A stretch of DNA of 64,000 nucleotides from Phycisphaerae bacterium (GTDB lineage Bacteria; Planctomycetota; Phycisphaerae; UBA1845; PWPN01). The DNA lies in the NCBI GenBank assembly GCA_030372985.1, contig JAUCQB010000120.1:1-64000 (forward strand). Reading direction: 5' to 3'. Under the pieces are notes generated by a model. The model was not told the origin of the DNA. It saw only the letters and a program-made list of their open reading frames with translations, and did no database searches. Made by a program: the position numbers and the translations under genes. Numbering within the stretch: the first letter of the stretch is position 1; each line of letters opens with the position of its first letter. Below are positions 28,958 to 39,353 of the stretch, one piece after another.

Positions 28958-30301
28958 ATGGGAATGACAATGTCGGAGAAGATCCTGGCCCGGCACTCGG
29001 GCAGGAGTTCGGTGACGGCCGGTGAGAACGTCTGGGTGGACGTCGACGTGCTGATGACGCACGACGTCTGCGGGCCGGGCACGATTGGCGTCTTTCAGCA
29101 GCATTTCGGCAAGAACGCGAAGGTATGGGACCCGGACAAGGTCGTGATCATCCCCGACCACTACATCTTTACGGCCGACAGCAAGGCACACCGCAATATT
29201 GACATCTTGCGGTCCTTCGTGAGGGAGCAGGGCATCAAGTACTACTATGACCCCGACTTCATCCAGGGCGAGGGCATGCCCAGCCCGTACAAGGACCCGA
29301 CCAAGACGAACTACAAGGGTGTGTGCCATATCGCTCTGCCCGAGGAGGGGCACACTCGGCCCGGCGAGGTGCTGCTGGGGACCGACTCGCACACCTGCAC
29401 GGCCGGGGCATTCGGCGAATTCGCGACCGGCATCGGCAATACCGACGCCGGCTTCGTGCTGGGCACCGGCAAACTGTGGCTCAAGGTGCCGCCCACCATG
29501 CGGTTTGTTTTCGACGGTGAGCTGCCGCCGTATCTCATGGCCAAGGACATGGTTCTGACGGTGATTGGCGACATCGGCGTCGACGGGGCCACCTATCGCG
29601 CGATGGAGTTCTCCGGCGGGGGGGTCATGGGCCTGAACATGGAGGAACGTACGACCCTGTGCAACATGGCGATCGAGGCCGGGGGCAAGAACGGACTGGT
29701 GCCGGTCGACAAGGTGACCACCGACTTCGTCCGCTCGCGCACCGACAAGCCCTGGCAGGTCGTCGAAAACGACAAGGACGCGAAGTTCTGCTACGAGAAG
29801 GTCTTCAAGATGAAAGACCTGGAGCCGACCGTTGCCAAACCGCATTCACCCGACAACCGCGACCTGGCCCGCAACCTCAAGGGCACGCAGGTCGATCGCG
29901 TCTACATCGGCAGTTGCACCGGCGGCAAGATCACCGACTTCCGCGCCGCGGCGAAGATCATCAAGGGCCGCGGGACCAAGGTGCCGACGTTCATCGTCCC
30001 GGCCACCACCGAGGTCCACGCCAAGATGCGCGAGGAGAAGATCGACGGCATGACGCTCGAGCAGATCTTCATCAATGCCGGCTGCGCCATGGGACCGGCA
30101 TCCTGCGCCGCCTGTCTGGGCGGGCCCGGCGACACCTTCGGCCGGGCCAATGAGGCGATTCGCGTCGTCTCGACAACCAACCGCAATTTCCCAGGGCGAA
30201 TGGGCTCCAAGGATGCACAGGTCTTCCTCGCCAGCCCCTACACCGCCGCCGCTACGGCCGTCACGGGGACAATTACGGACCCGAGGGAATTCTTGGCCTG
30301 A
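28958..30301 (+). CDS. leuC: 3-isopropylmalate/homoaconitate dehydratase large subunit (LeuC/HacA-type aconitase family)
   Basis: VDVLMTHDVCGPGTIGVFQ; GTDSHTCTAGAFGEFATGIGNTD; YIGSCTGGKITDFRAAAKII; CAMGPASCAACLGGPGDTFGRANE (Fe-S cysteines). ATG 28958. Confidence 0.92.
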   Translation: MGMTMSEKILARHSGRSSVTAGENVWVDVDVLMTHDVCGPGTIGVFQQHFGKNAKVWDPDKVVIIPDHYIFTADSKAHRNIDILRSFVREQGIKYYYDPDFIQGEGMPSPYKDPTKTNYKGVCHIALPEEGHTRPGEVLLGTDSHTCTAGAFGEFATGIGNTDAGFVLGTGKLWLKVPPTMRFVFDGELPPYLMAKDMVLTVIGDIGVDGATYRAMEFSGGGVMGLNMEERTTLCNMAIEAGGKNGLVPVDKVTTDFVRSRTDKPWQVVENDKDAKFCYEKVFKMKDLEPTVAKPHSPDNRDLARNLKGTQVDRVYIGSCTGGKITDFRAAAKIIKGRGTKVPTFIVPATTEVHAKMREEKIDGMTLEQIFINAGCAMGPASCAACLGGPGDTFGRANEAIRVVSTTNRNFPGRMGSKDAQVFLASPYTAAATAVTGTITDPREFLA

Positions 30302-30332
30302 TTCGCCTCCAAAGACGCGGGCGTGAGCTCCT

Positions 30333-30382
30333 ACCAGGGGCTCGCGCCCCTGGCAACATACCTATGCCTCGTTCGAGGCATG
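30333..30382. repeat. Tandem-hairpin repeat element, copy B
   Basis: ACCAGGGGCTCGCGCCCCTGGCAACATACCTATGCCTCGTTCGAGGCATG; first hairpin identical to copy A, second hairpin different but palindromic. Confidence 0.8.
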
Positions 30383-30428
30383 AAAGGTGCTAGACGCTAC
30401 GCAGTCTTCAACGGAGTGGCCCGGCGAC

Positions 30429-31994
30429 TTACTTCCCCGCCGTCACCATCGGCCAGTCATCTGTTCGGAACGGCGAGGCCGGCAGATCTGCCTTGTTCCA
30501 CAGATTGACCACCGGACAGTTGGTCCAGCCGTAACGGACGGCCGCCGGCTCGGTAACCTCGGGGCTGGAGACAACGACCGTATCGCCGACAATCTCCCCC
30601 TGAGCGTCGACGAACTTCTGATCGGCCCCCGCGATGGTGAAGCCCTTGAGCGGCCCGTTTTTGGCAACCAGTCCGCCGCCAAGATGATCGAAACTCAGGA
30701 CGATCTTGCTGCCGTCGCGTTTCATCTCCTTGTAGATCGGGCCGGAGTATTCGATCTTCTCGCCATAGCCGAGGGCCCTGGCGGCCAGGGCCAACCGGGC
30801 ACCGACCGGCTGTTTAGCCTTGGGATGAATATCCTTCTCCTCGCCCACATCCGTGATGACCGCCATGGCGGTGTTCGGGACGTTGAGCATCGTCAGCAAT
30901 TGCGCTTCCCGGAGTTCCGGCCAAGTCCCCGGCGGCGGATTGGCGGGTTCTCTCTGGTACGGAGCCAGTTGGACAAAGAGGAAGGGGAAATCGCCCAGCC
31001 CCCACTCCTTGCGCCAGTTGCGGATCATGGCCGCGAAAAGTGTGCGGTACTGAAACGCACGGCCGGCATTCGATTCGCCCTGATACCAGATGGCCCCCTT
31101 GATGCCAAAGGGCAACAGTGGGTGGATCATAGCGTTGTACAAACCTGCCGGCCGGTGCGGATTCGTTCGAGGGTCGCCGGGGAAGTCGGCTTTGGGAGGC
31201 GGTGCAATCGGCGTGCCTGCGGCCTCGGCGGAATCGGCCGATTTCAACCACTCACGGACGGCCTTGCCGTAGGCGGCAATGTGGGCCTCGACGGCGGCGG
31301 GATACTTCTTGAAACGGGCATCCCACGAATCGACGATCGATGTCAATCCCGGCTCGCTCTCCAGGACAGCCATGCTGGTCCAGGCCTCGGCCGGTGTGCC
31401 CCCCCATGAGGTATTGATCACACCGACCGGCACCTTGATCGCCTTGTGCAGATCGCGACCGAAGAAGTACGCCACAGCCGAGAAATCCCCGACGGTCTGG
31501 GGACTGCAGACGACCCAGTTGCCCTGCACGTCAGTCCGCGGTTTGCCGGCCACGACACGCGGCACCGTGAACAGTCGGATGCCCGGGTGATCAGCATCGG
31601 CGATTTCCTTGTCCGCATTGGTCGACGCCTTGACCGGCCACTGCATGTTCGACTGGCCCGAAGCCACCCAGACCTCGCCGACAGCTACGTTCTTGAAGGT
31701 GACCGTGTTCTCCCCGGCGATTGTCATGCTCAACGGCTGCCCGGGTTTCATCGCATCGAGCTTGACGGACCAGTTGCCCGCGCTGTCGGCTGTCGCCGAA
31801 GCCTCCTGCCGGCCCAGCTTCACGGAGACTCTCTCGCCGGCCCTGGCCGTGCCCCACACGTTGATCGGCACTCCCTGCTGCACAACCATGTTGTCGCTGA
31901 ACAGGGCATGGGGGCGGACCTCGGCCAGGACGGCAGGGCCAGACACGGAGATCGCCAGAACGATTGATACAACTGCGAATGCTTTTCGTGACAT
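30429..31994 (-). CDS. Sialate O-acetylesterase (SGNH/GDSL)
   Basis: ALFSDNMVVQQGVPINVWGTARAGERV; GEVWVASGQSNMQWPV; AIWYQGESNAG; start MSRKAFAVVSIVLAISVSG at 31994. Confidence 0.94.
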   Translation of the reverse strand: MSRKAFAVVSIVLAISVSGPAVLAEVRPHALFSDNMVVQQGVPINVWGTARAGERVSVKLGRQEASATADSAGNWSVKLDAMKPGQPLSMTIAGENTVTFKNVAVGEVWVASGQSNMQWPVKASTNADKEIADADHPGIRLFTVPRVVAGKPRTDVQGNWVVCSPQTVGDFSAVAYFFGRDLHKAIKVPVGVINTSWGGTPAEAWTSMAVLESEPGLTSIVDSWDARFKKYPAAVEAHIAAYGKAVREWLKSADSAEAAGTPIAPPPKADFPGDPRTNPHRPAGLYNAMIHPLLPFGIKGAIWYQGESNAGRAFQYRTLFAAMIRNWRKEWGLGDFPFLFVQLAPYQREPANPPPGTWPELREAQLLTMLNVPNTAMAVITDVGEEKDIHPKAKQPVGARLALAARALGYGEKIEYSGPIYKEMKRDGSKIVLSFDHLGGGLVAKNGPLKGFTIAGADQKFVDAQGEIVGDTVVVSSPEVTEPAAVRYGWTNCPVVNLWNKADLPASPFRTDDWPMVTAGK

Positions 31995-32104
31995 GGATAT
32001 CCCATTCTCAAAAAAGATGTCTACGGCAGGCCTCGCCGCCTCTGGCGGCTCCGACCATGCCCTACCTCTTTCACACACGTTCTCAGTGATTGCCTCAGAC
32101 CGCA

Positions 32105-32845
32105 TCATTGGGGATCCTTGCGGGCCACCCATTCAGTACCCCGCTGCAAGAGACGGACGAAGTCCGGATTCCGGCAGTCATTCGCCGTGTGCCCAAGCAT
32201 AATGCCGAACACACGCCCCTTGCCGTAGTCGAGCGTCCAGGCCAGGGGCTCGGTGCGTTTGCTCCAGTCGGAGTACGCTTCCATGAGCACATTGATGGGA
32301 GCATCGCCGACAAGCTTGGCATAGAGTTCGTCGTCGGCGTCAAAATCCTTGGTGCCCTGCGTGATGAAGTGGTCCGGATCGGTGATCTCGACCTTGAACG
32401 GCCCGCGCGGCCCATGCCCGGACCCGTCGGTCCAGATGCGGCCGACGAGATTGCGATATTCCGGCCAGTCGCCGAACGCCCGGACGGAGAAGTGGAAACA
32501 AGCCAGCCCTTTGCCGCTCCTGACGAACTTGAGCAGGTTGTCCTTCGCCTTCTCCGTGATGCTTGGCCGCTGCCAGTTGTAATAATTGATGAGAATCACG
32601 TCGTAGGTGTCCAGCGCGGACGATTCCAGAACCAACGGCTCCTCCGACACAATCACCTCAAACGTCTTGGTTTGCTCAAGGTGTTCGCGAAGGACCGGCG
32701 TGGTTGCCCGCCAATCATGAGCAGGTACGTCGCGGCCGGTGATGATCAGGACGCGCGCCGGCTTGGCTTCGGCAGGTTGCGTTGCAGGCTGCCCCGGAAG
32801 CAGCAGACCGGTCGTGATCCACAATATACTGGTAATCAGGTTCAT
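32105..32845 (-). CDS. ThuA domain-containing protein (trehalose-utilization-like)
   Basis: RVLIITGRDVPAHDWRATTPVLREHLEQTKTFEV; YDVILINYYNWQRPSITEKAKDNLLKFVRSGKGLACFHFSVRAF; GKGRVFGIMLGHTANDCRNPDF. Start MNLITSILW at 32845. Confidence 0.9.
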   Translation of the reverse strand: MNLITSILWITTGLLLPGQPATQPAEAKPARVLIITGRDVPAHDWRATTPVLREHLEQTKTFEVIVSEEPLVLESSALDTYDVILINYYNWQRPSITEKAKDNLLKFVRSGKGLACFHFSVRAFGDWPEYRNLVGRIWTDGSGHGPRGPFKVEITDPDHFITQGTKDFDADDELYAKLVGDAPINVLMEAYSDWSKRTEPLAWTLDYGKGRVFGIMLGHTANDCRNPDFVRLLQRGTEWVARKDPQ

Positions 32846-32915
32846 GTGCGGCTCCTCCAAGGGTACGACGGTCAATGGCGAAAACACACGGCCACTGGCG
32901 GCATGGCATGGTTCG

Positions 32916-34217
32916 TCAGTGATGACGTCCTGGGTCCGGCGAGGCCTCAGCCTGCGGCAAAGCGGCATTGTCCATGGTCAGACCCCTCGCTGCAACCCAG
33001 GCGCTGGACCAGGCCCATTGAAGATTGAAGCCGCCTACACGGCCGGTCACATCCAGCACCTCGCCGGCCAGAAACAGCCCTGGGCAGAGGCGGGACTCCA
33101 TCGTCGCAAGGTTCACCTCTTTCAGCGGCACACCACCGGCCGTCACTTCGGCATGGTCATAGCCGCGGCTGTCCACAACCGGCAGGGGCCATGCAAGCAG
33201 CGCGCTATGGACGTGGCGTCGAGACTCCTTGGAAAGATGCGCCAGCGCCGTTGTTCCATCCGCCTTGAGCTCGACCAGAACCGCCGCGGCGAGGCGCGCC
33301 GGCATTCGAGACGAAAGGGCTTTCTGCAGGCTCATCTTGGGATGGTCGGCGGCAACATCAAGCAACCACTGTTCGACTGAGGCGCTGTTCTCGCCCGGCA
33401 CAAGACTCGCCGTCAGAACTGGCTGGAGTCCTTCCAGTTTGCCTCGAAGCCAGTGCCCCGAGATGTCCAGGACGGCCGGTCCGGTGATGCCGAAATGCGT
33501 CCACAACAGCGAGCCCGCAGTTCTGATCCGTTTGTTGCCCATCAGGAGCGTCAGCTCAACATCATGGCTGATCCCGGCGAGGTCGCGGTGAAACTGACCG
33601 GCCAGCGCCAGCGGCACCAGGGCGGGCATTGTCGGAATGATGGTGTGGCCGCAAGATCGCGCGAGGTCATAGCCACCGCCGTCGCTGCCCGTCCTGGGGT
33701 AGGAGCATCCGCCCGTGGCCAGCAGGATGCGCGGGGCGGTGAAAAAGGTCTGGGGGGTCGAGATATCGAAGCCGTCCGCCTTCCGTCGGATGCAATCGAC
33801 CTTCTGTTTTGTCAGGATTCTTACACCGAGCGACTCGGCGCGATCAAGCAAAGCGTTTCGGATAGTGTGTGCGTTGCCGCTTGCCGGGAACAGCTTGCCG
33901 TGTTCTTCCTCATGCAGCGACACGTCGAGGCTTCTGAAGAACTCGACCGTTTGTGGCACGGTGAAGGCCCCGAGCACCTTCTTGATCGCATGGAGGCTGG
34001 AGCCACTGAAATCATGCGGCGTCACTGCCCGGTTGGTGAGGTTGCACCGCCCGCCGCCTGTCAGCAGGAGCTTGGAAGCAGGTCTGGAGGTGCTCTCCAG
34101 GAGCAGGATTCGGTATTGGGGATGTTGCCGGGCGGCCATGACAGCAGCGGCCAGGCCCGCTGCGCCTGCTCCGATGATCAGAATGTCCGCCGCGCGGTCC
34201 GAGACATCTCCAGACAT
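32916..34217 (-). CDS. BaiN/HI0933-family NAD(P)/FAD-dependent oxidoreductase
   Basis: ILIIGAGAAGLAAAVMAAR; KLLLTGGGRCNLTNRAV; LLATGGCSYPRTGSDGGGYDLA; VTAGGVPLKEVNLATMESRLCPGLFLAGEVLDVTGRVGGFNLQWAWSSAWVAA. Confidence 0.95.
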   Translation of the reverse strand: MSGDVSDRAADILIIGAGAAGLAAAVMAARQHPQYRILLLESTSRPASKLLLTGGGRCNLTNRAVTPHDFSGSSLHAIKKVLGAFTVPQTVEFFRSLDVSLHEEEHGKLFPASGNAHTIRNALLDRAESLGVRILTKQKVDCIRRKADGFDISTPQTFFTAPRILLATGGCSYPRTGSDGGGYDLARSCGHTIIPTMPALVPLALAGQFHRDLAGISHDVELTLLMGNKRIRTAGSLLWTHFGITGPAVLDISGHWLRGKLEGLQPVLTASLVPGENSASVEQWLLDVAADHPKMSLQKALSSRMPARLAAAVLVELKADGTTALAHLSKESRRHVHSALLAWPLPVVDSRGYDHAEVTAGGVPLKEVNLATMESRLCPGLFLAGEVLDVTGRVGGFNLQWAWSSAWVAARGLTMDNAALPQAEASPDPGRHH

Positions 34218-34231
34218 AGGCGAATCGGCCT

Positions 34232-35068
34232 TCACAGGTATCGCTGCATGCTCTGCTGCAAGGCCTGAGGCCTGGGTGTTCCGTCATGTTCGGGGAACGT
34301 CAGCACCGGTCGGTCGCACTTGAAAATGACGCCGATCATGATGCGTTCCTGCCACTCATAAGCCAGCCGCATGGCCGCCTGCCAGTCCGTCGGATCGTGG
34401 TCGGGCGGCACTTCCTGGCAGCGCTTTCTGTACCAGGCGAAAGTGTTGACCTTATTAAACGTGACGCAGGGTTGAAGGATGTCCACCAGCGCAAAGCCCG
34501 GGTGATTCATCGCCTGCACGATCATTTCGGTGAGATGATCCTGCATACCGCTGAAGCTCCGGGCCACGAAACCGGCCCGGAGAGCGATGGCCGTCGCGAT
34601 GGGGTTGAAAGGTTCGACCTTGACCCCGTCAGGCTGCGTCTTGGTGACGAAGCCCAGGTCTGAGGTCGGGCTGGCCTGGCCCTTGGTGAGCCCGTAAACC
34701 TGGTTCGTGTGAACCAGCACCGTCAAATCAACGTTCCGGCGAATCGCCGCCAAAAAGTGGTTCCCGCCCTCGCCGTAGGTACAGCCGTCGCCGCTTTCGA
34801 CAATGACCCTGTCACCAGGCTTGGCGAGCTTGATTCCTGTGGCGGCGGCCAGGGCTCGCCCGTGAAGACCGTTGAAGACGTTGCAGTTCAGGTAGTGGGG
34901 CGTTTTGGCCGCCTGACCGATGCCCGATACGAAAATGACCTCATGCGGGGCGACGTTTTGACGCACCAGGGCCTGCTTGACTGCTTTCAGAATGCCAAAG
35001 TCGCCGCAGCCCGGGCACCATGCGGTTTCGTATTCGCCGTAATCCTCAATGCGAACCATTCGATTCAC
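34232..35068 (-). CDS. korB: 2-oxoacid:ferredoxin oxidoreductase, beta subunit
   Basis: ETAWCPGCGDFGILKAVKQAL; FNGLHGRALAAATGIKLAKPGDRVIVESGDGCTYGEGGNHFLAAIRRNVDLTVLVHTNQVYGLTKGQASPTS. Confidence 0.93.
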   Translation of the reverse strand: MNRMVRIEDYGEYETAWCPGCGDFGILKAVKQALVRQNVAPHEVIFVSGIGQAAKTPHYLNCNVFNGLHGRALAAATGIKLAKPGDRVIVESGDGCTYGEGGNHFLAAIRRNVDLTVLVHTNQVYGLTKGQASPTSDLGFVTKTQPDGVKVEPFNPIATAIALRAGFVARSFSGMQDHLTEMIVQAMNHPGFALVDILQPCVTFNKVNTFAWYRKRCQEVPPDHDPTDWQAAMRLAYEWQERIMIGVIFKCDRPVLTFPEHDGTPRPQALQQSMQRYL

Positions 35069-36756
35069 TCCAATGCGTCAAGCTGGCGAAGAATGTACTC
35101 CGGGGTGATGGGCAGACCGTCATATCGAAGTATGTGGCGTGGAATGTGGAATCCGGTCTCTCGACGAATGAGCTTGGCGAACTGGGCCGTGGCATTGCTC
35201 TCGATGCAGACGACTTGGCTGGCCTTCTCCAGTTGCGGAACGAACAGATCGGCGACCAATGGCCAGACCTGCGAAAAGTGCAGCGTGCCGACGCTTTGCC
35301 CCCTGTTGCGAAGAATCGCCGCAGCCTCTTCCATCGAGCCCTTTGTGGATCCCCAACTGACCAGCAGCAGCCCAGGTGAATCGTCACCGGTGTGGCGAGG
35401 CGGCATGACCTCGCCGGCGATGCCGCGCCCCTTCCTGAGACGCTTGTCAACCATTCGGACGCGAATGCCCAAGTCCTCTGTGATATGCCCTTGCTCATCG
35501 TGTTCGTCGCTGTCGGTGATGACCAGATGAGAGGTCTCACAGGGCACCAGTCGCGGCGACACGCCCGTCTCGGTGATCGCATAACGCTTGTAGGACGCGG
35601 GCGGATCGCCCGCGGCAACCAGCGGGGCGACGGTGGGGAGGTTGGCCGCGTCGAACGGCTCAACAGACCGCACTGAGTCCGCCAGGAACTGGTCGGTGAG
35701 CACGAACATGGGGCCCTGGTACTTCTCCGACAGCTCGAACGCCCTCCGGGTGAGATGGAAGCACTCCTCGACGTCTCCCGGGGCGAATATCGCCCTCGGC
35801 CACTCGCCATGCCCGGAATGAAGCACCAATTCGAGATCCGCCTGTTCGCTTCGGGTTGGCAGGCCGGTCGCAGGACCGGGTCGTTGGGCAACAACCACGA
35901 CGACCGGCGTCTCCATCATCGCCGCCAGGCTCACGCCCTCGACCATCAGGGCAAAGCCGCCGCCGGAAGTGGAGGCCATGCTCGGCGCACCCGCAAAGGA
36001 GGCTCCGATCGCCATATTGATCGCGGCGATCTCATCCTCGGCCTGCTCGACAACAACGCCCACACGCCTGGCGTGAGTAATCATGGCCTGCATGATCGAG
36101 CTGCCCGGAGTCATGGGGTAGTAGGAGCAGAATCGGACGCCGGCCGACATGGCCCCGGCGGCGATCGCCTCGTTGCCGTCCATCAGCATTTGGCGCGAAG
36201 GCTGCTGAGCCGGCGGCGGCCCCAATTGGGCGAAGCCGCCCCGTGCGACCCATTCCCAGGCTTTGGTCAGAACGCTCTGGTTGGCTTCGGTCAGCTCAGG
36301 ATGCTTGGCTCCAAGAACGTCGTTGACCGTCTGCCCCATCAGGGCGCGGTCCAGGCCGAGGAGTGCGCCGGCCACCGCCGTGGCCGCCATGGTGAACATC
36401 CGGGCCTCAGCTAACTCCTTGAACGGAACCGCGATGCACGGATCGCACTCGGCCAGACCGAAGGCCGTGTCAACAAGCATGCATCCCTGGGCGGTCAACT
36501 GCCCTCGGTGCATCTCCACCGTGGCGGGAGTGAGTGCCAGAAGCAGATCCACCGATTCCCGTGGGGCAATTACCCGATGCGGAGCACAACGGATCGTGAA
36601 CGTGTTGTGCCCGCCTCGGATCCGTGACTCGTAACTCTGGGTCACCAGGACCCCCAGCCCGCTGCGCATCAGAGCCTTGGCCAGGATGGTACCGGCGGTA
36701 ACCAGGCCTTGCCCCGCTTCTCCGCCGATGAGGATGCTGAAATCGTCCGTTGTCAT
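35065..36756 (-). CDS. korA: 2-oxoacid:ferredoxin oxidoreductase, fused gamma-alpha subunit
   Basis: ILIGGEAGQGLVTAGTILAKALMRSGLGVLVTQSYESRIRGGHNTF; SYYPMTPGSSIMQAM; SYKRYAITETGVSPRLVP. 4-bp ATGA overlap with korB. ATG 36756. Confidence 0.93.
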   Translation of the reverse strand: MTTDDFSILIGGEAGQGLVTAGTILAKALMRSGLGVLVTQSYESRIRGGHNTFTIRCAPHRVIAPRESVDLLLALTPATVEMHRGQLTAQGCMLVDTAFGLAECDPCIAVPFKELAEARMFTMAATAVAGALLGLDRALMGQTVNDVLGAKHPELTEANQSVLTKAWEWVARGGFAQLGPPPAQQPSRQMLMDGNEAIAAGAMSAGVRFCSYYPMTPGSSIMQAMITHARRVGVVVEQAEDEIAAINMAIGASFAGAPSMASTSGGGFALMVEGVSLAAMMETPVVVVVAQRPGPATGLPTRSEQADLELVLHSGHGEWPRAIFAPGDVEECFHLTRRAFELSEKYQGPMFVLTDQFLADSVRSVEPFDAANLPTVAPLVAAGDPPASYKRYAITETGVSPRLVPCETSHLVITDSDEHDEQGHITEDLGIRVRMVDKRLRKGRGIAGEVMPPRHTGDDSPGLLLVSWGSTKGSMEEAAAILRNRGQSVGTLHFSQVWPLVADLFVPQLEKASQVVCIESNATAQFAKLIRRETGFHIPRHILRYDGLPITPEYILRQLDALE

Positions 36757-36944
36757 GTGGCCTCTTCGCTTGGACGGTCTTCTCGCCGTAAAGCGGCCCG
36801 CCATTGTAAGGTTACGCCCGATTCAGACAAGGCGGAACGGGCGGTCTTGCGCAGACATGCTCAAGGGGTTCCCTTTGTGGCCGGCGGCGTCGGACCCATG
36901 GATGCCGGACGCGCACAGGCCGCCTCGGTGGCTGGGATCGCAAC

Positions 36945-39353
36945 GTGCTCGGAGTTATGATGGTGGCGTCGGCATCGTCTTCAAACGGCGGTCATTCGGC
37001 GAGGCCAGATCGAATGCGGACGGCTGTGCATCCTGCCGGGTCAGAGATTCCGAAAACGGGCTCCCTGGCCGTCGTGTTGTCGCTCGTCGTAGGCTCCCTC
37101 GTTTCGCTGGGCCTTTTTCTGGTCGCCACATCTTGGGAATCGCGATGGATCCAGCAGGAGTTCTCGGAACTCGCAGGAGATCGAGCCCTCGCCGTGGAAA
37201 GGGAGTTCTCCCATCGCGCCGCTCAGGTTCACCAGGTCTCAGGTTACTTCGCGGGTTCCGAATATGTCTCAGGGGCGGAGTTCCGGACGTATATCTCCCG
37301 CATGGCGGTAGGCCACGGGCAGGGTTGGCTGGTCCAATGGGTGCCGTACGTGCGACAGGCGGAGCGAGCCGCCTATGAGAGCCGGGCGCGATCCGAAGGC
37401 CGCCCGGATTTCGTGATTGCGGAGACCGACGTGACCGGGCAACTGGTTCCGGCGGGAGAACGGGCCGAGTACTTCCCTGTTTACTACCAGCAACCGAAGG
37501 ACCTCGAAGGCCTGGCTCCAGGGCTTGACCTGGCAACGTGCCCTGATAGGTTCGCCGTGCTTCGGAAAGCAATAGAAACCGGCAAGATCGCAGTCTCGCC
37601 CCGCCTGACCTACCTGTCGCAAGGATCAGATTACTCAGTGTTCCTGATCGTCGCGCCGGTCTTTCGCGCAGAAGACCCAGCCGATAGCGCTCCATCCGCC
37701 AGGGAGAATCTGATCGGACTGGTGATCGGAGTCCTGCGAATCCAGGATTTCCTCGATCGCGCCTTGCGGTATTCGCCGCCTCGCGGTGTGATCGTTCAGG
37801 TGGAAGACCCACCGCAGAGGGGGGCGCCCCCGTCGTGCTGGCAGTATGAAGCCCAGGGGAGACTGGTGCAGGAGATTCCCCTGTCGGCCGTCGAGCGACA
37901 ACGGAGGGACTCGCTGAGCAGGAGTGAGTCGATTCGGATGGGCGATCAGCAATGGCGCGTCACCTGCACGGCGACACGGGGCTACAAGGCGGCTCACGGC
38001 GGCGTGAGCCGCTGGGTACTGCTTGCCCTCGGGCTGGCCGTGACGGGCGCGGTCGCCAACTCCTTCCGCAAGACGTCCGAATACACGCGAGGCCTGATGG
38101 AAATCAACAGGCGGCTGGTGCTGGAGGTCGCCGAACGCGAGCGAATCGCCAGCAGCCTGAAAGAAAACGAGCGATTCCTGTCCGCTTTGCTTGCCAACCT
38201 GCCTGGAATGGTCTATCGATGCCGCAACGATCACGACTGGACCACGGTATTCGCCAGCGAAGGCTGTCTGCCCCTTACGGGTTACTCTCCGGCGGATCTC
38301 ATCGAAAACGCCAGGGTGTCCTTTGCCGAACTGATGCACCCCGACGATCGCGCCGGCACGTGGGACAAAGTGCAGGCGGCACTGACGAGGCGGACCGAGT
38401 TCGAGTTGACATACAGAATAAGAACCGCCCAGGGCACTGAGAAATGGGTGTGGGAACGGGGGCGCGGCGCGTTTTCGGCCGAGGGAAACCTGGTTTTCAT
38501 CGAGGGCTTCGTGGCCGACATCACGGAGCAGAAGCACATCGAGAATGAACTGGCACGCTATCGGGAACATCTCGAGACGCGTGTGGCCGAGCGGACGCGA
38601 CAACTCGATGAGTCCAGAGAACGACTGCGTCGCTCGGAACACCTGGCCTCGATCGGCACGCTTGCGGCCGGCATCGCACACGAGATCAACAACCCCGTCG
38701 GGACGATACTTCTCGCGGCGGAAAACGCGCTCGAACTCCGCAAGATGCACGGGTCCGAGGCCGTGGTCGATGACTGTCTCAAGGGAATCGTGTCAGAGGC
38801 TCGCCGCTGCGGGGCGGTGATCCAGGGCGTGCTTCAGTTCGCACAGCAGGAGCGGGCGCCCAAGACGCCTGCATCCATCGAGAGCGTCCTTCGCAGGTGC
38901 GTCGAGAGAATCGCCGTCCAGGCAAGGGAAATGGGAGCGATCATGGATGTCCATCTGGCCCCTGGGCTTCCGGATATCCCGCTCAATGCTCTCCAAATGG
39001 AGCAGGCCTTTGTCAACCTGCTCCGCAACGCCCTGGAGGCGGGGGGCAAGGGCGTGAGAGTCGTGCTGCGGGCGTCCGTGGTGGACGAGCGACTTCGAGT
39101 CACGGTGTGCGACAACGGCCCCGGAATCCCGAAGGAGCATCTGCCAAGGATCTTCGATCCCTTCTTCACCACGCGACGGGAACGTGGCGGAACAGGTCTT
39201 GGTTTGAGTCTGGCGCATGGTATCGTCGTGGAACACGGTGGGCAGATCTCCGTGCAAAGCCAACTGGGCGTCGGTACGACCTTTGTCGTTGACCTGCCGC
39301 TGGGTAAGCCCGACGAATCCGAGGGTTCCCATGGCCAAGATATTGATCGTTGA
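36945..39353 (+). CDS. CHASE-PAS sensor histidine kinase
   Basis: CHASE-like GQGWLVQWVPYVRQAERAAYESRAR...YYQQPKDLEGLAPGLDL; PAS FLSALLANLPGMVYRCRND; HEINNPVGTILLA; VCDNGPGIPKEHLPRIFDPFFTTRRERGGTGLGLSLAHGIV. Confidence 0.93.
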   Translation: MLGVMMVASASSSNGGHSARPDRMRTAVHPAGSEIPKTGSLAVVLSLVVGSLVSLGLFLVATSWESRWIQQEFSELAGDRALAVEREFSHRAAQVHQVSGYFAGSEYVSGAEFRTYISRMAVGHGQGWLVQWVPYVRQAERAAYESRARSEGRPDFVIAETDVTGQLVPAGERAEYFPVYYQQPKDLEGLAPGLDLATCPDRFAVLRKAIETGKIAVSPRLTYLSQGSDYSVFLIVAPVFRAEDPADSAPSARENLIGLVIGVLRIQDFLDRALRYSPPRGVIVQVEDPPQRGAPPSCWQYEAQGRLVQEIPLSAVERQRRDSLSRSESIRMGDQQWRVTCTATRGYKAAHGGVSRWVLLALGLAVTGAVANSFRKTSEYTRGLMEINRRLVLEVAERERIASSLKENERFLSALLANLPGMVYRCRNDHDWTTVFASEGCLPLTGYSPADLIENARVSFAELMHPDDRAGTWDKVQAALTRRTEFELTYRIRTAQGTEKWVWERGRGAFSAEGNLVFIEGFVADITEQKHIENELARYREHLETRVAERTRQLDESRERLRRSEHLASIGTLAAGIAHEINNPVGTILLAAENALELRKMHGSEAVVDDCLKGIVSEARRCGAVIQGVLQFAQQERAPKTPASIESVLRRCVERIAVQAREMGAIMDVHLAPGLPDIPLNALQMEQAFVNLLRNALEAGGKGVRVVLRASVVDERLRVTVCDNGPGIPKEHLPRIFDPFFTTRRERGGTGLGLSLAHGIVVEHGGQISVQSQLGVGTTFVVDLPLGKPDESEGSHGQDIDR

